The notes beneath the pieces are model-generated. The model was not told the origin of the DNA and made no database searches. It worked only from the letters and a program-made list of their open reading frames with translations. DNA of 64,000 nucleotides from Beta vulgaris subsp. vulgaris (taxonomy: Eukaryota > Streptophyta > Magnoliopsida > Caryophyllales > Amaranthaceae), in the NCBI RefSeq assembly GCF_026745355.1, contig NC_079206.1:18325607-18389606 (forward strand), given 5' to 3'. This document shows positions 34,147-44,034 of this stretch, piece by piece; the first letter of the stretch is position 1, and each line of letters opens with the position of its first letter. Both the position numbers and the translations under genes were made by a program.

Positions 34147-35092
34147 ATGGCTGAAAGTTCAACCAAATCCATGGCTCATCTGTCCAAACTTGAGTCCCTT
34201 GACGGAAATAATTATAAACGCTGGGCTCAAAAACTACTCATGTTCTTTGAACAATTGGACATCGATTATGTTTTGTTTAAGGACTGGCCTGCTGTTATTA
34301 CTACTTTAGGTGACTCATCTTCTTCTCCTTCTGCTACTGTTATTAAGCAGAATGAGGACCAAATTTTAAAATATAAAAAAGATAATAAAACTGTTCGTTT
34401 CCATCTCCTTAATCTGATGACAAATAATCTGTTTGATTTATTCATGGTGTATAAGTCATCTAAACTGATTTGGGAGGCCCTTGAGAAAAAATATAGGGCT
34501 GATGATGCTGGGAAACAAAAATATGTTGTTGGAAAGTGGCTAGCTTTCCAGATGGTTGATGACAAACTTGTCATGGACCAAGTTCATGTCTACGAAAATC
34601 TGTGTGCTAATATTATAAATGAAGACATAAAAATTTGTGAAGTTTTTTCAGGCTAATGTATTGCTGGAAAAATTTCCTCCTTCCTGGAGGGAGTTCCGTA
34701 ACAATCTTAAGCATAGGAAAGAGTTCCTGTCTCTTCAGGAACTAATCAGTCATATGAGGATTGAAGAGGCAAACCGGATCAAGGATAATCAGGACTCGGT
34801 TCTTGTCAATGTTACCAAAGCTAATCTGGTGGAATCTGCTGCTGCTTCAGGTTCTGATAAGTTTAAAGGTAAAGGTAAGAAGGTCATTAATAAAGGTAAG
34901 AAGCAAGGGAAATTCAAAAAACCGAATGGTAAGATTCAGAAAAGGACTGTCCTTTGCTATGTATCCGGCAAGCCTGATCATAAGGCTTATCAATGTCCTC
35001 AACACCAGGGTCTGTCCAAAAGGAAACACCTCAGACTAACCTTGATGTATCTGATGATGTTATTGCTGCTGTGGTTGTTGAAGCAAACTTGA
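34147..35092 (+). pseudogene. Copia gag, frameshifted
   Basis: ATG at 34147 opens MAESSTKSMAHLSKLESLDG, the usual gag start with the NYKRWAQKLLMFFE fold. A frameshift near 34650 moves it to the frame VLLEKFPPSWREFRNNLKH, followed by a Lys-rich stretch. A degenerate CCHC knuckle follows (CYVSGKPDHKAYQC, with the second Cys replaced by Ser). Confidence 0.85.
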
Positions 35093-36357
35093 TCGAACAG
35101 TTCTGTTTGGATTCTAGACACCGGGGCTTCAAGGCATTTCTGTTCGAATAAGGAGCTGCTCCATTATTTCTAGGATGCAACAGAAGGTGAGTGCTCCTAA
35201 ATGGGCAATGCAGCAACTGCTGGAGTGCTTGGACAAGGAAAGGTCACTCTAAAACTTACCTTTGGAAAAACCCTCTCCCTTTCAAATGTCTTGTATGTTC
35301 CTACTATTCGTCGTAACCTAGTGTCTGGTGCCTTATTAAACAAAGTTGGTTTGAAAATTGTTTTTGAGAATGACAAGGCTGTAATGACTCGTGGTGGGGA
35401 GTTTGTGGGGAAAGGGTATTTAAGTGGGGGTTTATTTATTTTGAATGTTGCTTCTTTTTATTGTTCCCGCTATTAATAAAACTGTTTGTGGTCCTGCTTA
35501 TATTGTCGAGTCTTTAAATTTATGACATGGTAGATTAGGACATGTGAATGTTGATTCTATTAAGAGACTAAGGACCTTAGCGCTAATTCCTAATCTGTCT
35601 TCAACAGATTTTTCTAAGTGTCCAGTTTGTGTTGAAGCAAAATTTACTAAGAAACCTTGCAAAACCGTAACTCAAAGGACCACCCAACTTCTAGAATTGG
35701 TTCATACGGACTTAGCTGATTTTCATAACACTAGAAGTAGAGGAGGAAAATTCTGGTCTATTTTTTTGTTGATGAATTACTCGAGGTTACTGAGTTATAC
35801 TTCTTAAACCAAAAGTGAGGCAGGGAAGCTTTTATAAAGTATAAAACCTAGGTGAGTAGAAACCAACTTATAGGAAAATCTAGAGGGTTTAGGTCTGATA
35901 GGGGTAGAGAGATATAACTTCTCTTTGAATGACCATTGTGAGAAATTGGGTATCATTCATGAACTTAGTGCTCCCTATGTACCTCAACAAAATGGTATAG
36001 TTGAACGGAAAAATAGGTACTTGAAAAATATGATGAATGATATGCTTGTAAGTTCTAGGTTGCTTGATGAAATGTGGGGGGAAGCATTTCTTTCAGCTTG
36101 TCATGTTCTTAACCGAGTACCTCACAAAGGGTTAGACAAGACCCCTTATGAGTTATAGAAGGGTTATCATCCGAACTTGAGTTTCCTTAGACTGTGGGGG
36201 TGTTTAGCTAAAGTTGGGCTACCTGATTATAAGAAGTCAAACATTGGACCCAAGACTTTTGATGCTGTGTTTATTGGCTATGCACATGCTGCTTATAGAT
36301 TCATGTCTTTGAGTGATAGGTCTATTTGTGAATACAGAGATGCTGAGTTTTTTTAAC
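35093..36357 (+). pseudogene. Copia protease and integrase, frameshifted
   Basis: Protease: LDTGASRHFCSN near 35110 with DTG active site, then VLYVPTIRRNLVSG. Integrase: HGRLGHVNVDSIKRL, CPVCVEAKF, LVHTDLADF with the first Asp, and VPQQNGIVERKNRYLKNM carrying the third acidic residue near 35985. The core around 35800-35920 is shifted and shortened. It ends with GYAHAAYRFMSL-like sequence and a stop. Confidence 0.85.
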
Positions 36358-37400
36358 ATATTTTTCCTTTGAAAAAGGGTGATATTGCATCTGTGCCTTC
36401 TTATTCTTTCTCATGCTGTTGATTTATCTACTTGTTCTACGCATGATGTTGTTCTACCTACTAGTGATATTCCTGCTGATTTGACTCTGAGCAGTATTTC
36501 AGTTGAGATGCATGCTAGTAGTTCCTCTGTTGTAGATGAGCCTAGGAGAAGTAAAAGACCTAGAGTAGCAAAAGACTTTGGTTCTGACTTTGTTGCTGCT
36601 TCTCTGTCTGAAAGTTCTTGTTGAGTGATGAACTAGTTTATGCTTTCATGATAGAAGAGGATCCAAAGACCTTTGAAGAAGCAATGAGATATGTGGATGC
36701 TAGTTTTTGGAAAGAGGCCATTAAGAGTGAGTTAGATTCCATAATGTCTAACTCTACTTGGGAGTTAACTGACTTACCTAAGGGATCAAAGACCATAGAT
36801 AGTAAATGGATCTTTAGAAAGAAGTTGAGACCTGATGGGACTAGTGAGAGGTTTAAAGATAGGCTTGTCATTAGGGGATTCACTCAGAGGAAAGGACTAG
36901 AATACTTTGATGCTTATTCTCCTGTGACTAAGATAGCCACCATTAGGACCCTGCTAGCTCTTGCTGCTATTCATGACTTAGCTAGTTATACATCAGATGG
37001 ATGTTAAGACTGCTTTCCTGAATGGTGACTTAGAGGAGGAGATTTACATGTCTCAACCTAAGGGTTTCGTGGTGCTAGGTCAAGAAAATAAAGTGTGTAA
37101 GTTAAGGAAGTCCTTATACGGTCTCAAACAAGCACCAAAATAATGTATGAAAATTTTGATAGTACTGTTGTGTCAAATGGCTTCATTGTAAACAACTCTG
37201 ATTTCTATGTGTATTCCAAATTGATAGGATCAGATTGTGTTATTATATGACTTTATGTGGATGACATGCTGATTTTTGGTAACAACTTAAAGGTGGTCAA
37301 TGATACTAAACTTTTCTTATCTTCAAAGTTTGAGATGAAAAATTTGGGAGAAGCTGATGTGATTTTAGGAGTAAGACTTAAAAAAAAACTTTGGTCGCAA
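36358..37400 (+). pseudogene. Copia reverse transcriptase, frameshifted
   Basis: Reads EDPKTFEEAMRYVDASFWKE, then SKWIFRKKLRPDGT and AYSPVTKIATIRTLLALAA. After a frameshift near 36995 it reads [32 protein letters not shown] and LYVDDMLIFGNN near 37255. Several stops interrupt it. Confidence 0.85.
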
Positions 37401-37422
37401 TTTCTTTAGTCAGTCTCATTAT

Positions 37423-38203
37423 GTGGAAAAGGTGCTTAAAAAGTTTAATTCCTTTGATGTTGTTCCAGTGAGTTCTCCCTATGATTCTAGTATTCATTTG
37501 ACCAAGAACTTAGGTGAAAGTTTCTCTCAAAGTGAATATGCGAAAATCATAGGTAGTTTGATGTACCTCATGAACTGTACTCGACCTGACATAGCTTATG
37601 CAGTGAGTAAACTTAGTAGATATACCCATAACCCTGGTAATGAACATTGGAGTGCTCTTCATCGTCTTCTCAGATACCTAAAAGGAACTGTTGATTTTTG
37701 TCTCCATTACTCTAAATTTCCTGGTGTTCTTGAAGGATTTTGTGATGCAAATTGGGCATCTGGTAATGATGAGATTAGTTCAACTAGTGGCTATGTGTTT
37801 ACCCTTGGTGGTGGTGCTATATCATGGAAGTCTTCCAAGCATACTTGTATAGCACGTTCCACCATGGAGTCTGAGTTCATTGCCCTCGAGTTGGCAGGGC
37901 AAGAAGCTGAATGGTTAAGAAATCTGTAGTCTGATGTTCTTTTATGGGGAGGACATGGTGCATCTGTCTCTCTTCATTGTGATTCTCAAGCAGCCATTGG
38001 TGTTGCTAAGAACAGTATCTACAATGGTAAGAAGAGACACATACGGATCAGACATGGAGTCGTCAAACAACTTCTGAAAAATGAGGTAATTTCTTTGGAC
38101 TATGTGAGGTCCGAAAGAAATCTTGCAGACCCCTTTACTAAGGGGTTATCTAGGAGAGTTGTCCTAGAGTCGTCGGGGGGGATGGGGCTAAAGCCCATTA
38201 GTT
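37423..38203 (+). pseudogene. Copia RNase H
   Basis: 168 codons are open ([18 protein letters not shown] through [15 protein letters not shown]), then a stop at 37927. The frame continues with CDSQAAIGVAKNSIYN and RNLADPFTKGLSRR. The Asp of the FCDANWASG box is intact. This is the C-terminal end of the polyprotein. Confidence 0.85.
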
Positions 38204-38742
38204 GAGATGTTAAGGTGGATACCTGTTTACGATCAAACGAAGCCATACAATCTTAACTTGCACTACATCTCTCATCCCTATGATGTATGGTAGTGCTTTT
38301 TATCCATAGCCTATTGGTGGTGCTACTGAGACGCACTTGATGGATATACATTGAGAAGTTGAACTTTTGCTCTTAATAGATCCATATCCCTCTGGGGTGG
38401 TGTTATTGAGAAACACTTGATGGACTACCTACGTAAGTGTGGAGGTTAAGCCGCTTTCTATGAAAGACTAGGCTGCCTTTCTAGAGCACTTACTAGACTC
38501 AAGGAATGCGCATGGCTATAAAGCGCTTGTGATGTATCGCGGAGAATGCACGATCTTAAGGTAGGTATGTTTTGGGGGTCTCAACGGAACTCTAGTGAGT
38601 TTAAGAGAAATTCACTCACTAGATAGTAAGTTGTTGCCTCATTTCACTATGCATCAATTCAAATCGAAAGATATTGGTGCTTAAGTACTTTCCTTTCCTT
38701 ACCTAGAAATTTCTTTTGCTTTTAAGAGCCTTTGTGGGGGAT
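38204..38742 (+). other. 3' untranslated internal region and polypurine tract
   Basis: Non-coding. It contains two related segments with the words GGTGGTG(C/T)TA(C/T)TGAGA (near 38310 and 38398) and ends in the polypurine tract TTTGTGGGGGAT before the LTR. Confidence 0.6.
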
Positions 38743-39338
38743 TGTTGGAGTTAAGGCTTGAAAAGCCTTAGCTTCTTTTATTCTATTGTCCCACATTGCT
38801 TGTGGGAGGGAATGACTCCTTGTTTTTATATTCCCTCCCTCCTTCCTATTATTGAGTTGGTACTTGAGTTTCTTTTGTGGTTGGATGTCATGTTTGGTTT
38901 GGGCTTGCTATCACACACGTGCGCACCGTCCGCCAGGACCGGGCCAGGGCCATGGCTTTGGGCTTTGGGGAATAAACTTAACTTAACTAACGTTACAGGA
39001 TTGATGGCAATCCCTTAATATCCTTCCATTTAATGCCTTCCGTTTTTTGGCCTAATTCTCTCCTATAAAATCAGTGCTTCTGATCAGTTTAAGACACACA
39101 CAAAACATTCTCTTCTCTTCCTTCTCTTCTCTCTCTTTCCTGGGTTTCGTGCTATTCTCCAAGTCTATACTGCTAGTGGTGGCAGTTTTAGGCTGTTGTG
39201 TTAACCTTGGGGAGCTTTCCAGCCAGATCGATTACCACCGTTGTCGGGTCGTAATTGCTTTCAAGTCAGTGGTCTCCTACCACGGCACAACCTTGAAACC
39301 TTTGTTCTTCTGCCATTGCGTACTGTCAGTTTCTAACA
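38743..39338 (+). repeat. 3' LTR, full length (596 bp)
   Basis: TGTTGGAG...TTCTAACA, followed by the duplication AAAAC. TATAAAAT near 39063 could serve as the transcription start element. Confidence 0.8.
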
Positions 39339-39590
39339 AAAACGTTAATAATATGGGACAATACTTGGGACTAAAAACTAGTTAATCTAATTAAACTAGA
39401 TTAATAAACAAATCAAGCATAAGCACACTTGATTTTAAACAATTTTTTTATAGGATGATTTTAAACAAATTTAAAAATACTTTAAAATACTTTAAAAGTA
39501 GTTGATCATAAATCGGTAAATAAAATAATATTTAAAAAATATAATGGTTTCAGGACTTTCAGCCATGCATCACACGGTCAAGCATTAAAC

Positions 39591-40985
39591 TATGCACACT
39601 TGATTTTTTTTTCTTTTTTTTTTTGGTAAAATGTAAGTTGTATTACCAAAAAGCAAGAAAAACCACCAATACATCCAAAGCCAAAGTAGTACAGCACACT
39701 ACAGAGGCACACAACCACACTAAACACCCAACAACAGGCACCAGAAACACTACACTAATTATTACATGAATTAACTAATTGCTGAAACCATAGTTTATCC
39801 TCATCATTCCATTTGATATCTACCAGACTCTTGTATCTACCACACACATCTAGTTGAATGTTCCTTACTAGGACAACATGTAGCAATACAGCATCATTCC
39901 ATAGGGCATAATTCCGAGCTCTCCATATGTGATAAACAAGTGCAGCAATTACAGAATAACATAGCTTCTGTCTCCTCTTGTTTTTAAACTTCCGCCCCCA
40001 CTTCCTCCACACAATATACAAGTTCTCTTGAGCCACATTATGTATACCAATCCATCCCATGACCTTCTGACTAATAATAACACTGCACGGACATTGAAAA
40101 AACAAATGTTGGCATGAATCTTCACCTGAACAGCACAACAAGCATGAGGTATCTTGACAGATACCAGCCTTAGCCAATACAACTCTTGTTCTTAATTTCC
40201 CCAAGCTAACTAGCCAAGCAATGAATGAGTGTTTTGGAATATTTGATGAATTCCAAACCCAATAGTGTCAGGGCACATCCTCCTGTGAGCCTTGAAGCCA
40301 CTGATATCCCTCTTTTACAGTATAGGGATGCAGACCAGTCAACCAGTTGTTGGTAGTATATGAATCTTTAAAGACTTCCTTCACCTTACATATACATCTC
40401 CATATCCAGCTAGCATTGGGGGAAGTTTGATACTCCCACCAATCAACCTCTTTTAAGTATACACTGTGAACCCATTTGATCCAAAGAAGATCTTGTTTTT
40501 GAGCAATTTGCCATACAAATTTCCCAACAGCTGCAATGTTCCATTTCATACAATCCTGGACACCTAGACCACCTTTCTTTTTCCCTTTACACACCCAGTC
40601 CCAAGCCACAGGGGGAGCTTTATTCAACACCACTTTGCCTTCCCAAAGAAAAGCTCTGCAGACTTGATTAATTCTGAGTAGCACACACTTAGGCAGTAGG
40701 AAATTTTGAGCCCAGTAAGTGTGAATACTCATAAGGACAGCATTCACAAGAGTTGTTCTTGCTGCATATGAAAGATGCCTTGAACTCCAACACATAATCC
40801 TTTTTAGCATCCTATCAACCAATATATCATAATCTGCTTTGTTCAATCTCTTAGAAGTGATGGGAACACCCAGGTATCTGAAAGGAAAGGTCCCTTTGTT
40901 CAATCTGCTTTGATTTTTTTTCTGCTTTTCTTTTTCGGTTTGGCCTATGCTGTTTGTTGTGCATGTCAATTGCAGTATGCACACG
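39591..40985 (-). mobile_element. 5'-truncated L1-type LINE
   Basis: Only the C-terminal end of ORF2 is present on the minus strand. A T-run on the plus strand (39604-39631) represents the poly(A) tail. The word TATGCACAC is found at both sides (39592-39600 and 40977-40985) and is a likely 9-bp target-site duplication. Truncation at the 5' side is normal for LINE insertions. Confidence 0.7.
39755..40925 (-). pseudogene. LINE ORF2 C-terminus with zinc-binding RT domain
   Basis: Starts within GTFPFRYLGVPITSKRLN, the conserved end of plant L1 reverse transcriptase. It continues through WAQNFLLPKCVLLRINQVCR and FLWEGK, then, after a frameshift near 40235, the zf-RVT region. There CQDTSCLLCCSGEDSCQHLFFQC supplies the cysteines and histidine. 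The frame ends at 39755. Polymerase catalytic residues lie upstream of the truncation, so the copy is inactive. Confidence 0.85.
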
Positions 40986-41508
40986 AACTGGCCTTACAAT
41001 TGTATTGACCTTACAATAATCAGTCCAAAAAGAGGTCCATGTTAGCTAGGTATCTGGTATCTCCGAGACCCCGACCTCCAACCTCTAAAAATACTTCCTC
41101 TTTTTTTTGTTCTTTCAGTTGCATCATTTGGCTTTCCACAATTTTTAAGAAAAGAGGAGAAAAGAAGATTAGTCTCATTTGCCCACTTATTTCAGTATTG
41201 GGCAATTAGCTGGGTTGATACATTAGGGTAGATGAAATAAAGATAAAAAGGTAAATTAGTTTCAAAAACTCTCTAAATAGTGCAACTAAAAAGAAACACT
41301 CCATGATATGGAATTTCCATGAGGTTACAATCCTCCTTCCATTTTTTTTAATTGTTGAGCCCCTTTATTAGTATATAAAAGTCATCTTCATAATGCAAGA
41401 CATTATAGTGATTTTATATACTTTGATCAGTTGATGTGTAAGGTAATGCTCCACCATGATAAGAAAGATTGGACCACGGCTGACGGCACTAAAAACATAC
41501 ATCACCCT
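40986..41508. other. Gene-free stretch
   Basis: A 61-codon minus-strand frame (41020-41205) is the longest and resembles nothing I know. No transposon ends are visible. Confidence 0.5.
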
Positions 41509-41518
41509 TACCAAGAAG

Positions 41519-42242
41519 GGCTTTGCTAAACACCGCCCTAGAATTTCATAGTAACGCCCTAAATACGGTATTTTTATACCGTATTTATATACTTGTATTT
41601 TTTCTCTCTCCTCCCCTTGACTCACTTCCTAATTTTTTCAGATTTTTTACCCTCCTTCCTCCCATTTCTCTCCCATCTTCTTCCACTAACCACTATACAC
41701 CAGTGCCACCACACAACCACCGCCGCACCACCGCGAGAACACGACTGCACCACCACCACCGGAACACCTACCCCGACATAACACCACCGCATACCCCACC
41801 ATCCACCGGTGGAGGCGTCCTTGGCAGGCGCTCCACCACATGGTGAGGCGCCTGCCAAGGACGCCTCCACCGATGGTGGGGCGTCCTTGGTGGACGCCTC
41901 CTCTTTTTTTAAAAAAAAAAATCAGAAAAAAAGTGGGTGCCCACCAAGACGCCCCACCACCGGTGGAGGCGTCCTTGGCAGGCGTCTCACCATGTGGTGG
42001 AGCGCCTGCCAAGGACGCCTCCACCGGTGGTGGGGCGTCCTTGGTGGGCGCCCACTTTTTTTCTGAATTTTTTTTTAAAAAAAAAAAAACAGAGAAGAGA
42101 AAAGGGAGGTGGTGTTGCCGGAATTTTTTGAAGCTTCTTTCTCCTTCTTCAGTCGTCAATGGATAAAACCCAATTGTAATGCGTTTTTATTTTCAACACA
42201 ATTATAATACATGAAATTCTAGGGCGACGTTTAGCAAATGAG
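41519..42242. mobile_element. Foldback Mutator-like non-autonomous element
   Basis: Inverted termini (TTTGCTAAACACCGCCCTAG and, reversed, TTTGCTAAACGTCGCCCTAG) are flanked by the 10-bp duplication TACCAAGAAG (41509-41518 and 42243-42252). A 9- to 11-bp duplication fits Mutator-like elements. The 724-bp element has a GC-rich core (41810-42055). In it the word GGCGTCCTTGGCAGGCG and its complement alternate, giving two strong hairpins in tandem. Frames in the core are open on both strands because of the repeats and are not genes. Confidence 0.7.
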
Positions 42243-42318
42243 TACCAAGAAGTAAGCATACCAAACTAATACTTGCATAAAATCAAATACAAATTTTTTT
42301 TTTCCAAGTTTAGAGATA

Positions 42319-42563
42319 TACTTCTTCCGTTTCATAATAAGTAAAATATAGAGAAAGTGGGGAGTTACCAAGAAATTTAGAGAGAGAAAGTTGGGACCAC
42401 AATAAAGTAGAGCGAAGAAGTATTGAAGTTGTGGTCCCCTCTTACTTTTTAGTGGTATATTTGTAATAAAAATGAACTTTTTTACCATTTGGAACTTGGT
42501 TTCACTTATTGTGATTATTCCAAATAAGGAAAGTGTTTCACTTATTGTGAAATGGAGGAAGTA
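42319..42563. mobile_element. Stowaway-like MITE
   Basis: Ends CTTCTTCCGTTTCATAATAA and, reversed, CTTCCTCCATTTCACAATAA; TA on both sides; 245 bp. Confidence 0.75.
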
Positions 42564-42764
42564 TAACTTTTCTTGCACAAGCTCCTCCATCAAAGATTTG
42601 AAATAACCACGATCCTCATGGGATAAAAAATGAGATCACTAAGTCTACTTGAACAATCTGTGTAATTCAATGCTAATATAAAAAGAAGTCATATATTCAG
42701 GAAATTAACTAATTCAACACTTAGTTTCATTAAATTAGTTAATTAAAATATATTATATAATATA

Positions 42765-43190
42765 TCTATACTAATATATTAAAAAGCGTTCCAAAACAAC
42801 AATGATGTCACGTTGCACTCTTCCTTATAATATTTTAGTTCATGTAATCCACATACAATAAAAAGTAATTGCGTTGCGTAAGATTTGGAATCCATAACAT
42901 CAAGCCTATATAATAAAATCTTAACTAAATCAAGCGATATTTGAAATATATGAATGAATTATTCAATTGAAAAATTCGATTAAATATGTATTTCTAATGC
43001 CAATCTGCCTTTGTAAATTAAACTGTTTTACAATTAAATTAAAAAAAAATAACTTTTTATATTTCTAAATAAAAAAAATAGTAAAAAAGCTATCATTGTC
43101 CTTTACTTGATGTGAGGCATTATGAGCATGAAGTGAATAATAAATAAAAATAAAAACTTATTGGGTGGAAGGGTTGTGGACAGGATTTTA
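42765..43190 (+). mobile_element. Helitron 5' end (right border not found)
   Basis: TCTATACTAATATATTAAAA followed by AGCGTTCC and a CACG-TTGCAC segment, as in the Helitrons at 32793 and 33314. I find no 3' hairpin plus CTAG downstream, so it is truncated or diverged. The end coordinate is nominal. Confidence 0.35.
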
Positions 43191-43376
43191 GGAGATTGTT
43201 AAATATCATACCAAACTTACTTAAAATCATTTCGGGTCCACTTTTAGTAGACTACATTACCCTTCTGTTTTTTCCACCACCCGCAAACCCCTGCCACCAC
43301 CAGCCACCACCCGTCACCTCTACCTACACAACTGCCACCTCCTCGACCACCCACCCCGCAATTTTTTTTTATAATT

Positions 43377-43434
43377 AGGCAATGGGGAGGAACGTCTTGC
43401 CAGGACGTTCCTCCCAATCGCCTAATGATATAAA
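43377..43434. repeat. Hairpin (about 24-bp arms)
   Basis: Arms AATTAGGCAATGGGGAGGAA and, reversed, ATTAGGCGATTGGGAGGAAC enclose CGTCTTGCCAGGACG. It sits between a C-rich strand (43270-43360) and a G-rich strand (43445-43570), as if it were the centre of a larger, decayed foldback element. Confidence 0.6.
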
Positions 43435-44034
43435 AAAATTTCGCAAGGTGGTGTCAATTGCTGCTGGTGGGAAGTGCAAGGGGTGGGGGGTTGCTCGTGG
43501 GGCTTGAGGGGGTTGGGGGTTGGCGGTGGGTGGTTGTGACAATGGGGGGTGGAGGTGGGGGTGGTAGGAGGTGGCTGATGGTGGTAGTTTAGAGAAAAAG
43601 AAAAAATGTTACAAATGTAATTACAACTTTTTTTGAAGTAATTTAGGACAACGAATAGAAGTTCAGTTGTGGTCTTGTGGACAATATACCATACTGTTTT
43701 CAAGAAAAAATCATCTACAACCAAGTTTGAAGATCCTAAAAACATTTGTACTAAGCTTTTTTCCAAAGGAATTAAATCTCACAGATGTGAAATAAGATAA
43801 AATTACCACATTGTAATTCAATCTAATGACAACTTAAAGTATACAATCTAAGTGATAGTAGGAAATTTCATCACCCTCAAATATATAACAAAAGAGAAAA
43901 ACCCTTTCAAAGCTTTAGCATAACTATGACTTTCACCAACAAGTCCTAAAACTAGGAAAATCATATAGTTTCTTGCAAATCAGAACCCTAGCACTGTACA
44001 AGAAGAGACAAAGGACTTAAGTGACGAGTGATCC
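43435..44034. other. G-rich flank and 3' region of the trehalose-phosphate gene
   Basis: The part next to 44034 should contain the 3' UTR of the minus-strand gene. The left part is the G-rich arm of the foldback sequence. No other gene seen. Confidence 0.5.

Larger units (their letters stand above)
33631..39338 (+). mobile_element. Plus-strand Ty1-copia retrotransposon with damaged 5' LTR
   Basis: LTRs at 33631 and 38743-39338 flank gag-protease-integrase-reverse transcriptase-RNase H in Copia order. The flanking 5 bp are AAAAT and AAAAC, a near-perfect duplication. The 5' LTR stops matching at 34128, about 210 bp early, so the LTR end and primer site are gone. The element could not be reverse transcribed normally. 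Confidence 0.85.

Noticed and set aside
33875..34162. 95-codon minus-strand frame with Cys-Val repeats
   Set aside because: Reads through the CA microsatellite of the Copia LTR.
41622..42166. Several overlapping 80-160 codon frames on both strands
   Set aside because: All are produced by the GC-rich repeated palindromes of the Mutator-like element; no protein family resemblance.
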